Program-made: the position numbers and the translations under genes | In this document: piece by piece, positions 47,125 through 59,600 of the stretch | Numbering within the stretch: the first letter of the stretch is position 1 | Layout: every line of letters starts with the position of its first letter | The notes under the pieces: generated by a model | Databases searched by the model: none | What the model was told of the DNA's origin: nothing | What the model saw: only the letters and a program-made list of their open reading frames with translations | DNA from: Myrica gale | Taxonomy: Eukaryota; Streptophyta; Magnoliopsida; Fagales; Myricaceae | Reading direction: 5' to 3' | Assembly: GCA_963930655.1 (NCBI GenBank) | Contig: OZ005611.1 | Span: forward strand, 6,269,501 to 6,333,500 | DNA: 64,000 nt

Positions 47125-50100
47125 ATGGTACGGATCCCGGCAAGCATTGTCCTATGCCTATTGCTATTGCTTCCATTTCTTCTTGCATGGGCGTTGGTCG
47201 CCAGTGTAGACGGTGCTCACGAGAAGAATTCGTCGGCGGGAAGCTTATTTTGGGCCACCGCAAAGGACGAGGCGGATCTGCTTCGCAGCTCACAGGAAAA
47301 TTCCACCGAGTCCGTCGCAGACGATCACTCCGACTCCGACGGTGGCTTTTCTTCCCTCGAAGGAATGTTGCAGTGGGCTATTGGTAATTAAATTACTGTC
47401 GCTGTCGATTCTCTTAATACTTTCTTGCCAGTGAGTTCTTTCAGTAGGACCAAGAGCATCGGTTTGTTTACCTATCCAAATGGCCAAATGGAGTTTCTAT
47501 CGACCCGCTCCTGCTTAATATTTTCAAATTCGCATAACGTATGGGTTTCTTTAAGCTGAGGCCTGTCAATTCGTTTCTCGTTCTCTCCATGTTATTTGGT
47601 TACTCTTTTCTCTCTCGTTTGCTTATTTGGATGTAAGTAAGCTGGTCTAATTAATGTTGATTTGCTCTTTCCTATGGTAAACCAAACTGGGGCGCCTTGC
47701 CAGCTCCTTTGCATCATAGGCCGAGATGACACTAGTTCGTTCAGGCTACCTTAAGTGCTCTGTAGGCTATTGCTAAGTGCAGGCTATAAAGAAGAAAATG
47801 TCATACGCCACCAATTTTCCGAACCAAAATAATGCTACTACGATCATCTCTGAATATATCTGAAAAGCTGGAGTTGGGTGATTCTATTTGCAATAATGAA
47901 ACATGGAACTTAGTGACTGCAATATGAATATTTAACTTGTGATTTAGAATCAACAGAATAATCTCTCTCTCTCTGACTCTTTTCTCCTAGTGTGGATATC
48001 TCTACTGAAGTGTTTATGTTTTAAACGAAACAGGTCATTCCGATCCTGCAAAATTGAAGGAAACATCACAAGATGTCCAGCGACTATCTCCTAATGAGCT
48101 GAAAAAACGCCAAATGGAACTAAAGGTGTGAAACTATAAGGTTTTTATTGTTTGCAAATGCCAATATAGTTCAGCGTGGTTGTCTGAGATATCTGATGTT
48201 AATTATGCTCGTGCAGGAACTGATGGAAAAGTTAAAAATGCCATCGGATGCGCAGTTGATGCAGATTGCAATAGATGACTTGAATAATTCCTCTTTGTCT
48301 TTGGAAGATCGCCAGCGTGCTTTACAGGAGCTTCTAATACTTGTTGAGCCAATGGATAATGCAAATGGTAGGTGCGAATAATTTACATCTCACAGAGATG
48401 CAAGATTTGCTGAAGATGTGCACCATAAGATCCCTTAGTGCTGACCTGTCAATATTAATTATATATATTCTGTCCAGAATAAGGAGGAAAGAAATCATAA
48501 AGGAAAATGTGTTCATTTGATTTGCCTCAAGAGTGTATGGGCTTACTGTACCAAAAAGGAGGAAGAAAGGGTTTTCGTGCAAAAATATGGGGTTTTGTTT
48601 ATGTGTTTTGTTGGTAAGTAACATACGCATCTGGGGGATCTTGCCAGCACAAGTTTCACCCTGTTCCTCAGGGAAAGGAGGTGCCCTTTGAGCTTAAGCT
48701 CATTGTCTTGTTAGGGAAATATAGATGACCTGTCAATTTCTGAGGACCATAGTCCCAACTTTACATAGTAAATGTGAAAAGATACCATATAATTCAATGG
48801 AGCTTTCGCAGTAGGGATAGACCTCAAAAGTTGGCCTGATGGTTGCAGTTTGGAAATCATGCAGAACTTATAGCATTGTTCAACACAAAATAGTTGGGTA
48901 GCTTTCTAAATGAATCCCTTGTGGTTGATAATAGGATTCTTTCAGAACGCTCCATTCTTTATGTTACTTCTAAGGGGGTCAGTATTAAAAGAAAATGTTC
49001 TTGTCATCCCTATGAACTGAGTGGGGGACTTCTAAGCTGTAGTTTTCCAGTCAAAGCTTTGGTAGCTACAGTGCTATCATATAATGTTAATAGTATAGGA
49101 GAAACCAGTGGCAGCTTTTTTGACATTTCACTTGCCAGCCTTTTCTTAGATAGGCCTGAAGATATATGTCTATACCTTAATCAATGATAAATCATTGCAC
49201 TTCCGTTGTTGGTGTCATGATATTTTCAGGGTTTGAAATTATACGCATCTTGCAGTGTTCACATATTTGCTTTTTCCTGCAAAATAGTTGCTGATATAGT
49301 TAACCTTGTGTTTGTCAGATTTAAACAAACTTGGGGGTCTTGCTGTGGTTATTCAAGAACTTGCTCACCCTGACACTGATGTAAGGAGACTTGCTGCGTG
49401 GGTTCTTGGGAAAGCCAGTCAGAATAACGTAGTTGTTCAGAGGCAGGTATGAAATGTTTCTTTTCAAAACCTCTTAAGAGGCATAAAGGTTCCTGTTTTG
49501 TTTCTCCGGCAATGGTGTACATGTCAATCTACATCCTCTACTGAATTTATTCTTATGTAGTTAAGTAGGATCTGCTTAACATTTTCTGATTTACGAATCT
49601 TCAAGTTTTTCAGGTTCTTGAACTTGGGGCACTGGCAAAGCTTATGGAGATGGTAAAATCTTCATCCACAGAAGAAGCAACCAAAGCATTATATGCTGTT
49701 TCAGCACTGATCCGAAGCAATTCAGTTGGTCAGAAATTGTTCTATGCAGAAGCTGGAGATATAATACTTCAGGTGACCTACATTAGAATGAGAAAAAAGA
49801 TTTGAGATTAGTTGTAACACTGATGACTTCAACTGACAGTTTCTAACTTTCTATTTGTCAGGAAATCCTGAGTAATAGAAGCAGTGATATCAGACTGCGC
49901 AGGAAAGCTGTCTTTCTTGTGGGTGATCTGACCGAGTGTCAACTAGAAAATGGGGATAAAGCTGAGGTGCCTTTTTTCAGCGATCAGATTTTCTTGAAGT
50001 CAGTAGTTGACCTAATGGCATCGGATGATCTTGATCTACAGGAGAAGGTGGTTGACCATATTTCTACTTCATGAGACAATGTATCCCATATCAAAATTTT

Positions 50101-50546
50101 ACATAGACGACTAATTCCCGGCATGTTTTGTGCTCTGCTCACGCATTCATATAGTCGATCACATGTAGTATGTAGTTCAGTTTATTTGCAGGTATTTCTT
50201 TAGTTTTTCTCGGATATAAATTGTGCTGCCTCTGAGATCTATTGCAGGCACTCCTCGCAATTAAGAATCTTCTGCAACTCAGGACAGCTGAACCTCTGGT
50301 TTTCAAAGACTTTTGTGGTCTGGATGGTGCATTAGAGAAAATGAGACAGCAACTCCAAAGTTTAATCGTGGACAAAGATCTCAAGGATTATGCGCTGGAT
50401 GTGGAAAGCCTCCGCAGTGAAGTGGAGCATATTTTCCACGGAAAGTTGGGAAAGGTACTAACTAGCACTTCTCGGTTGGTGTAATTTGAAAAACTTTCAT
50501 CTAACTTGAACTCTGTAAGTGACAGGAGACGCACGTTCCAACATGA
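47125..50546 (+). CDS. ER-type Hsp70 nucleotide exchange factor, SIL1/Fes1 family (ARM repeats)
   Basis: Exons 47125-47383, 48034-48125, 48217-48367, 49319-49446, 49614-49772, 49862-50047, 50248-50454 and 50526-50546 join in frame to 400 residues. The family removes ADP from Hsp70. The N-terminal signal peptide (SIVLCLLLLLPFLLAWALVA, about residues 6-25) points to the ER lumen, hence BiP as the likely partner. SLEGMLQWAIGHSDPAKL is the Fes1-type N-terminal block; LAHPDTDVRRLAAWVLGKAS and LRRKAVFLVGDLT are armadillo repeats. The last exon (ETHVPT, stop) is inferred through a 71-bp intron; without that splice the frame would end at 50484 with VLTSTSRLV. The longer form fits the family's short tail better, but this is a judgement. 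Confidence 0.88.
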
Positions 50547-51900
50547 TGACACATTCGTCCTTTACCAACATGTGCTACGCATCTGGCTACTAGGCTGATA
50601 ATTCATGTGTTCCTGGTTAACCGGGTTTACCCGACTTTTTTCCTCGTTTTTTGGTTTTCTATTTGGGTGAGGGGGTGTAGGTTGTGGTCTGTATCTTAGT
50701 AGAGCAGAATTAGATTCACATGTGAATCTTTTTGTTATTGGTAGATAGATAGGAAAAAGAAAGTTCCTGAAAAGAACTGATAAATGTATCAAGTTTCTCA
50801 AAAGAACTATTACCGTATCAAGTTTCTGTTTCACATATTCATGATTTGTGATATAGGGGCTACAGATCTAATCTTGCTCTGGGATCGTACCAAAATATGT
50901 TATCTGGGCTTTAAATTTCTGAACTGCTCAACTTTTTCTACACGTCCTTTGTAGTCTTGCTTTACCCGTTCATATCGTTTAGAAGTGGAACAGAGGCCAC
51001 TATTTGTCTTCACCCTGAAATCTTTCTTTCATCTTGAAATGTAAAGCAATTATTAATGCATCGTCGCCTAATAAGGGTCTATTTCCTTGTCGTCTTCCAT
51101 TGCCCTCCTATGTCCACTTGACCATTGTTTTGACTATCGACATATATGTTGAGACAACCATCAATGGGGAAATATAGGTGAAACGATATACTGTTAACAA
51201 AATACCAGAACAAAGTATCATAAACGATGACAACGGACTACAGACAAGCCCGTCTGTCGTTCTACTGCGAAAATGCTGGAAAAGTTCCCCAAGAGCCGAA
51301 GAAAAGATGGAAACGGACCTTGAAATGAATAAAAAGGGCGAATGGAAGTCCCAGTTGAATTGAAGCCCATATCTCGTTGCAGCAGCCCACTGTGGACCGG
51401 TCCCAACTTACTGGATTCAGCTTTCATCGTCGTGGCGGCCCGCTTCTGTACTGGTCAGAGCTTACTAGGCTCCAGAGTGGACTTCAGAGAAATTCCACAT
51501 AATACGTGGCTGTTGTATTCTACACGTGCCAGGATTCGGACAGGAAGGATGAAGACCAGTAAGTAGGTGAGCAGGTCAGAAGTGCTGTTGTCGTGCGGCT
51601 CGTGCTCTAGTTTTTTATACAAATAATAATCCTTAATTGGAGTTCTTCTTTCGTGGAACTGCCGTAGTTTATTGACTCCAATTTTTTTCCAGAGAGATTA
51701 CTGTGGGCAGTGTGAACAGTACCTCGTTTATTGATCTACCAGTCTGTCTCCGATTCCGTTTACTTTTCTTTCTTTCGTTCTTTTTTTTTTTAAAAAATTT
51801 CTTTATTATTTTCTTCTCTGAGCTCTGATCCCGTTTACTTTTCATTCGATTCGTAAAGCAAAAGTTGGATCCTCGAGTGACGGTGTGGGGGCGCTAAAAA
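50547..51900. other. Spacer between SIL1-like gene and RAD52-2
   Basis: 3' UTR of the SIL1-like gene, then the promoter and 5' UTR of RAD52-2. Frames at 51178-51566 have no recognisable domain. No gene or repeat of note. Confidence 0.55.
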
Positions 51901-54900
51901 ATGGCTGCGCAGAGCATTACGAATCCTTTCCTAGCCAAATCAGCGTTTCCGGCCGTCTCCCCGGCGTCGTTTTTGTCAAAATGCGATCGCACTAACGACT
52001 TAGGAGTTGTTAGAGTTGGGGGTCAGCGGTGGAAGAGGAGCAGGGGATACCGTACGGATTCTCTGGGCCTCGTCGTCTGCGCTCTGGACCGTAGCAAAGG
52101 GAGCAATAGCGGCGGGGATGGTGCTAAGAAGGGTGGCGTGCCGAATTCCAACTACGTGGTGCCGCTAGACAAGACGTTTAGCCCGACGAACTCGTCCTGT
52201 ATCACTCGCCCTCTCGTCGAGATTCTGCGAGACCTCAACAAGAGAATCCCGGACAACATCATCCACACGATTTCTCCTCCGCCTCATGACGATCATTCTG
52301 CGGCCACCACCTTCATCCCTTGGTAATCACGTTTGTTCCTCTATTGCCACTCCTTTCTTCTCTTTCCATCCCCCCCCCCCCCCCCAACTAATAATTTAAC
52401 GAAGAATAAAGCATATCGATTGCTTGGTAGCTGATCTAATGTGAGATTATGGTGATCTAACGATGTCCTTGTGCAGGTACCATGCCAACCGGATGTTGAG
52501 CTTCTACGCCCCTGGTCTGTCCAATTATTCCTTACCTTAATTGCCCGACTATTTTAACACTATATGTATGAATAAGCTTGTGTGTATCTTTCTCACTATA
52601 CATAACTTGAACAACACTTGCTACCTTCTGAATCTGTTGCGAGTTGCACGATTATGCACTAGACCGTTGACCAGTACCATCAAATGTAATCCTTTATGGG
52701 TTTATATCTGAGCAACGATGCCATTGTTATGGGATTTATTCCGAGCTTTTAGAACTTATCATGCTACTTAAGATTTATTAGCTTGTGTGTTTGTCGTGGT
52801 TTTCAACTACTATTAGTAACCTATGATCGGTTGTAAACAATTTTGTGGTCCATATACTAGATTATGCTATTTTTTCTCTAGATCTTTTTAGCTATTAACA
52901 CCCTTTTGGCAGGATGGTGTGGAGAGGTACGTGATGTTATATTCTCCGACAATGGAAGTGTGACTGTCGTCTATCGTGTCACCATAAGGGGATCTGATGG
53001 AGAGGTGTGGTTTCTATCTCTAGTTATTTACATTTTCTGTATACGATTGGATAAATATAAAATTCAGCCCTGTGGTTTGTTCAAAAATTAAATTAGCCTA
53101 TAAACTTTAAAAACCATCAAATTAGTCCTGAGGTTTAATCTCTATCAAGACTTGAGTCCCTCCGCGACCCTTCAAATGTGAAGGATATTAAACCTTGGGG
53201 AGTCATTTGATGGATTTTAAAATTTAGGGACTTCTGTGATTTTCGCGCAAATCACAGGGACGAACTTTGTATTTATCCCGTATATGACCACTAGAAAGCA
53301 AAAGGTGCCCTGGTAGGTTGTTTTTTTCTTTCATATTTTGTTTGTCTGAAAACTAGTGCCTCCTCTAATGCTATTATATCTTGTTTGGTTGTGTAAAAAA
53401 TGTATGTGGAGTTTATAATATCCATCTGACCTGATAAAACGAAATGCTGTAACTGCCGAATATAATATGCCTGCGCATGCACAAAAGACACTTGAATAAT
53501 TTATGTCATCCTAAGAATGAAGCAACACGTTCTCTTTTTCCTGGTTCTTTTTCTTTTCTATTCTATTTTTAGAAAGAACAGTGAATATCAGGTGCATAGT
53601 TGGTTAAATTGTCTCCACTCCTGAGTCATCTTTTGGTAAATATACAGCACGTTATAAGAAAAGGGTGAGCCCAACTACATGGAAATTGGGAAGTAAAAAT
53701 AAGAAAAAACATGAATATAGGGTTTGGCCTTTCTCTGGGGAGGTAGAGTAGACCATTGGGGTTTTCATGGATATGTGCAAGGGAAAGCATACATGATTGC
53801 CGAGTGAAACTTGAAGCTGTATCACCAAAGAGAGTGGTTAGAAATTAGAGATCTAAATTGTTAAATTCAAATTTGTTCAACCAACAAAAATCCTCCAGCA
53901 AGATGTTTTAGTGGGTTGTGAATAATAACTGCTAGGTCCTTGCTTCAGTGGAAGTTAAAATCCAAATAGTTTTCTGTTTAGGATTTCAAGTGGGTGTCTT
54001 TTGTAGATGCACTAGATCAAGTTTTTCTTTTAGAGTTGGTATAAATTTTTAATTATTGTGCTTTGTCTGGGAACTTTGGGTGGTCTTGTTGTTATCTGAA
54101 ATAGGATGGTGGATGATAATAAGGGGGTTTTTCTAATCGTCTTATGATTTGTTGTTTACAATATATTAGGCTAAGGGATACAATGATATGGCACTTTGTT
54201 GGTCACATGACTAATGCTTTGGCTAGAAAAGTGCATGACCAATGCTGTCAAATTGGCTAGTAGACTTGGTATTCTTTGCAAGAAATGAATTTCATAGGCG
54301 GAAATCATGGATGAACAACTGCAATGGCTTGGGCTCTTGTGGACCTATATAGTGCTCCTCTAGAAGTGAGTGTCTGAAAGAGAGCTTTAAGTCTGGGAGG
54401 ATGAGAGAAATGAGTTGTGCGGTATAAAAATTGGGGTAGCAACCCTAAAACCGCTTCTTCATCGGTGAATATTACTCCTGATTTCATTATTTCAGCTTAT
54501 TTGGTACATCTACCTACTGGTTTTTAGTTGACAGCGATCTTTCATATTTGAAGTTATTAGAACCCTCCACTTTATTTTCTTGATCTGAAGTTAAATTCCT
54601 TAGGTAGTCATGGCGAGTCCACATTTTTGGAGCTTCAGGTCACTATTTTGGGTGTGTAAGGAGATTTGTTTATATTTACTACGATTTAAGCTGGCCTATT
54701 TGAAGGCTTCATTCAGTTTAATGAGGCAACTATGCGTCCCTATATATAATGTCTTTAACTTGCAACTCAGCCTTAGAATGGTTAATATGAATATGGGGTG
54801 CTTCCCAGGGATACAATCCATTACACAAATGATCCTCTTTTCTTTAAGCTTCATATGTTGGATTAAAATTGATGGTGCACCACGACGGATAATATGAACA

Positions 54901-55427
54901 ACCTCCACACACCTTTTCCATAGAACTCTTTACTTTTGGTAGTATTTCTGTAAGTATAACTACCTCAATGTAATGTCCAATGATTCCTCTCTGTGAGTTC
55001 ATTGTTTTGGAGTTACGAGAGGAGTGACATTAGATATGGGGCTGCCCGTCCCTTTCTCCTTTCAGCACATGAGACTCCTAGCCCTGAACGTCTATTTGAA
55101 TTATGAAGAAAGTGTTGTCTGTTGTTTTCTTTTGGTTGTGCATTTGACTGTTGTCTAGAACTTGTTTAATTTTACTCGTGTTCTAGGGGAAAGGCTACCC
55201 CCACACCGTGTAGCCAATCACTAAGACGAAAAAGTCATATTATGCTTCCCTTTAGCTCTAATGCATATTGTTTATCCGACGTGTTGATACAGGCCTATCG
55301 CGAATCAACTGGCACAGTTTCACCCAGTGATGGTCACGTAGATCCAGTTGCTGCAGCCGAGGAAATAGCTTTCTGTAGAGCATGTGCTCGGCTTGGCCTT
55401 GGCTTGTACCTCTACCATAAAGAGTAG
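51901..55427 (+). CDS. RAD52-2: Plastid-targeted RAD52-like DNA repair protein 2
   Basis: Four exons (51901-52322, 52477-52514, 52913-53004, 55293-55427) join in frame to 228 residues. Plant RAD52-2/ODB-type proteins bind single-stranded DNA and help homology-dependent repair in organelles. The first approximately 70 residues are Ser/Arg-rich with few acids, as in a chloroplast transit peptide. The conserved core starts at NYVVPLDKTFSP and ITRPLVEILRDLNKRIPDN, continues with WYHANRMLSFYAPGWCGEV, VTVVYRVTIRGSDGE and ESTGTV, and ends AAAEEIAFCRACARLGLGLY. This matches the N-terminal DNA-binding fold of RAD52. Intron 3 is 2.3 kb and carries a MITE. No damage is seen. Confidence 0.93.
53039..53288. 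mobile_element. 232-bp long-TIR MITE in RAD52-2 intron 3
   Basis: The element 53048-53279 has inverted arms (GGATAAATATAAAATTCAG and inverted GGGATAAATACAAAGTTCG). Flanking 9-mers GTATACGAT and GTATATGAC match at seven of nine positions, pointing to the Mutator superfamily. It is the same size as the copy at 37279-37510. Confidence 0.78.
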
Positions 55428-56606
55428 ATGCTACAAATACCAAAGTAGGTCAATCTTCCACTTATGTATCAAGTTTTTGGTATTTTAACTTGTTGAGGAT
55501 TGGACGTGCTGTCTGCCCTTCTAGTTGATGTAAATACATATATTAGATACGAAGTGGTAACTAGAATTTGCAGATTATCCAGTTTGGATTGTGGAAGACT
55601 AAGCCGTATACATTTTGTTTGATAAACGAAGTGTTATTTATAAGACATTTTTCTGTAAGTTAATATCTGTTTTGACATTTTTATTTAGACAAAATTTCGC
55701 ACTGTCATATCCCTTTCCAACTTCTTCTTAGATCAACGTAGGATGCAGCAACCACTTACTGCTACATTGGAAGAGTATGCAGCGACTTCCAATCAGGATC
55801 TATCCCCATGCATTTGGCATTTGAACGACCTGAATTTTGTTCTCTTCTTGGCTTGAGACTGCCTGAGAGATTAGCTGCACGAACGGTAATCAGAGCAATG
55901 ACCTAATCACGTATTAGATAGATCTAATATGCTAAGAAATTGTATAACTATATATGATTAAACTTTCTATTCTTTTTTCTGTTGCAACCTAGCCATCTGC
56001 ATGAGCGGTGACTTCAGATTTGCGGCATCTGTTTTTTTTTCCTAAGCAAATAAATACCAAAGTATGTTACATCAAGGGGGATCCAAAGGATCATCAGCTG
56101 AAGTAACAGACAGGTAAGCAGGAAATAGACAAAGCATCGAAAACGTAAGCAGAGGCAATCCAGGCAGCAAGCTAATGGGCCATGAGGTTTTGCCTACGAG
56201 TGATCCACTGCAACCGCCACCCAGGGTGTCTTCGAAGGAAGTCTCTGATGAGGCTGGCATGGACCAAGCCTTCCAGGAGGAAGGTAGGGTCATCGACCGA
56301 ACGGCAGGAAATGAGGGAGTCGCAGCAGGAGCAAGAGAGGACTCAGCTGACTAACAAGCAAGGAGAATAGCCCCAAGCTCCGCAAGAAGGGGGTTGCGGT
56401 ATCTGTTGTTACATCAATCATTTGACAGAGTAGGACATTATTTATGACACGTAAAATGGACAGGTTAAAAAAAAAGGGGGGCAATGACCGTGACTATGCA
56501 TATAATTGCATTCACAGTGATCCTTTAGCATTCCCAGTTGCCCTTAACTTGACTCTATATAAAAAAAAGATTGGTTCTTTGCATTTTGCTTGGTTTTGCA
56601 CCGTCA
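55428..56606. other. Convergent 3' flanks of RAD52-2 and the DUF1350 gene
   Basis: 3' UTR sequence of both genes, interrupted by a LINE fragment (56034-56393). No other gene seen. Confidence 0.55.
56020..56407 (-). mobile_element. Very short 5'-truncated LINE (RNase H end)
   Basis: The body 56034-56393 is bracketed by 14-bp copies TTGCGGCATCTGTT (56020-56033) and TTGCGGTATCTGTT (56394-56407), with the A-tail as a T run on the plus strand (about 56034-56041). On the minus strand it reads HPGWRLQWITRRQNLMAH then LAAW, the last block of plant LINE RNase H domains; a TAG follows the final His. Confidence 0.82.
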
Positions 56607-59600
56607 TCATGGCCTCAAAAGTTTTGGACCTGTGTTGGAAGCCATCCAAGCGGTGATCACATCTACAAGGAGGTCTGTGTCCTTTGATATTTCTGCACGA
56701 ACAATCCTCGGGTCTACACCTAATGTGTCGCCTACTTCTTTGGCTACCGTCTCCCATGGTGTCCCCACAGTCAGATTAGCCAGAATCTCACCTCCACGGT
56801 TAACAGCATCAGCCATTGCAGGTGGAACATCTGGAAGGGCCTGAAGAATCAACAGAATTAAGTTGCTTGTAACGTTCACCAATAGTCGAACTGAAAAGCA
56901 ATGACTAGGGGTTTCTGAATCGATATCCTTCATTCGAACTCATGAAAAGTCCAACAAAATAGGCTGGTAAAAAGTACCTGTTGCAAAGGACGCCCGTGAT
57001 CTCCGGGCAACAAGCGTATAGACATGTCCAGCATTGAACTAATGGCTGACTCCGAACTAAGTACCTGTGCTAGCGTCGACGTTTCATCAATTGCATCATC
57101 CTTGAACTTTATGAGGAGATTCCTGGAAATGCCATAGTATGACTTTATCTGAAGAGACAACATTAGAACATTGGAGTGACGACCCTAGAAACAAGTTTCC
57201 AAAGAATGCTGCAAGCAGAATGAAACTGCACAATTATAGTTGCAATTCCAAGGGCATGTTTGCAAAGCCAAATTTTGTAGAAATTTTTGAGGTTTTAAGA
57301 ATTTTTAGATGCAAAAATGAATTTTGTCTCAAAATTCCTAAATGCAACGTGCCCTTAGCTCCTGGAAAGATATTTGATGTCTCTCAGGAACCTTCCCAAC
57401 AAGCAATGCCAAAATGCCCCACAAATAACATGTCATGACAGGTTTTCCTAAAAAACCAGCCCACCCAGTAGACACATATCTATAATATAAGAAACATATA
57501 CGTTACACAACCACTACCACATAACATGACTTAAGGAAGTCATGATTACTGTATAATATAGCACGCCACCCATCCAAGCCCTGACAGTTGTCATGTTTGG
57601 CACCAAAATTGTTTACCAACAATCTAATAAGGGTACAGAGTATTTAAGTACTACTAGACTTAGAAAGCTTCGCGTGGATAATGAGAGGCAATCAAGCACT
57701 CATTGACAGTACGATTATTATTTACCATAAGTGAGAACTTACGAAATCAGAAAGGAAACAGAGAGACATCCATGCCTACATAACGAAACAGAACCATATA
57801 ATAGATCAATGTTTTTACATACAAGTCGTCGGGTTTCTTCTGGTTTTGGAGAAAAATCTTCTCTTCCCTTCGCCAAATCCATGTACAAGAGAGGGAGTTG
57901 CTCAACTAAAGGAAGAACTTGCTTCATAATGGGAGGGCTAAGGTTTTCTATTTGCTTCAAAGTCATCTCTGCCTGCAAGTATTTCACAGAAAAGATATCA
58001 GTCATCTTCAGAGATCATTAATGCTTCACAATGAGTTTTTCACAGAAAACCATACATCTTTTTCTCATATATTAGGAATGTCAGAATACACTTCTTAAGA
58101 GAAACATAGATGCAAAGCTCCTTATCACAGAAGAGATGCACGGACATTGAAAGCATGCACTGAGACACTCCATAGATATATCCATGGTAAGCACGCATTG
58201 AACAATTTAAGTAGACTAAATCCCATAATGATTATGGACAATCATTATCTATTATACATGCTTCCATGTCAAAATGCATGGTCGATCAGAATCCCAACTT
58301 AAGCCAAAATGAAAATTTGCAAAACATAATAGACCTGAGTGATATGGGGAAGGCAAAAAAGAGTTAACTAAGAGAAGAAATGAAGCTGCCATAGGGTAGG
58401 TTCAAAGGTTAGGAGACTGATTGCATAATGCATAAGAGTGCGAGAACGAATGCAAGGAGTACTAGGGATGGTTTTTGAAAAAGACAGAAACAAGTTAATG
58501 GGAGACAAAGCCAAAACTAAATAAAGTCAAATCGGAGAATAAATTATCTCAATAACCTTACCAAATTTAGATTTTCCTACACATGAACATTCAAAAACGA
58601 AGTTTAAATGCTACTCCTTAAATTTAATATTTGGAGTGGTGAGCAAGAAGAATTCAAATACAAGCTGTCAGAACACACATTGAAAAGAATAAATTAGCAA
58701 ATGATGTTACGACTTGAATACTCACCCCAAGGCGCACTGTTGGTGATGATACAAGTTGTGATAGAAGTGGTCCAACGCTTTGGGCCATTGGGACAATAAC
58801 AGGTGAGAACAAAGGGATAGCTACACTTGCCTCCTGCGATACCAACACAAAAATTCTATCTTCTTTATTTTCTGTCTAAGGCATAAGATATGTAGAGTTC
58901 AACTCGTTTGCTGCCTAAAGAAGAAAATGAAAGATGAAAAAAGAAAAGAGACAGAGAATCTAATCTTATACCTTTCTATGTAGGGAGAGTAACAAAAATG
59001 CAGGCAAAGAGGAAGGTCGTGTCAACCTATCTCTTCTACAAGTGCTCGTAGTATGTGGATATGCCGGACCTTTAAATTTTCTCAACATATTGCATCATTT
59101 GTCAGGTACAACCCTTTTGGTTGGGTCCAAAGAATGACATTTTCCTCCATTCACCTAACTTCTATTCTCCTCTTAGACTGCACACTAAGAATTTAGAGTT
59201 TGAATACCTTGTTGTTGAATGCCATTAATACATTGCCACTTCTTTGAACAGCATATCTTGATCCTGATCAACAATTAAGTTACTAATCTAATGAACTGCT
59301 GAGGCCAAATCATTTGCACACCTAGAAGCGAAGAGGAAGATTTTGTAGTACCAATCAAAAGGTGGATGACAGATCCCAAAGAATGTCCAATGCCAAATGT
59401 AGGGAGATCTTGTATCTGCATAATTAAGAATTTTCAGGCTATTTTCTTCTATTTGGTTTTAGTTAAATAATTCATAGTTCTACAAAATTATAATAAAACT
59501 CACTGTTTCATGTAGAAGCCGATAACACCTATCAAATTTGAACTGAACCTCATCTGCAATAAAGAAGTGATCAAATCCACTAGCATATGGAGTTGCAATC

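Noticed and set aside
47105-47487. Overlapping frames on both strands at the SIL1-like first exon.
   Set aside because: The frame starting at 47125 alone has a signal peptide and continues into the family domain.
52370-52385. Run of 16 C in the first RAD52-2 intron.
   Set aside because: Simple homopolymer next to a splice donor region; no sign of function.
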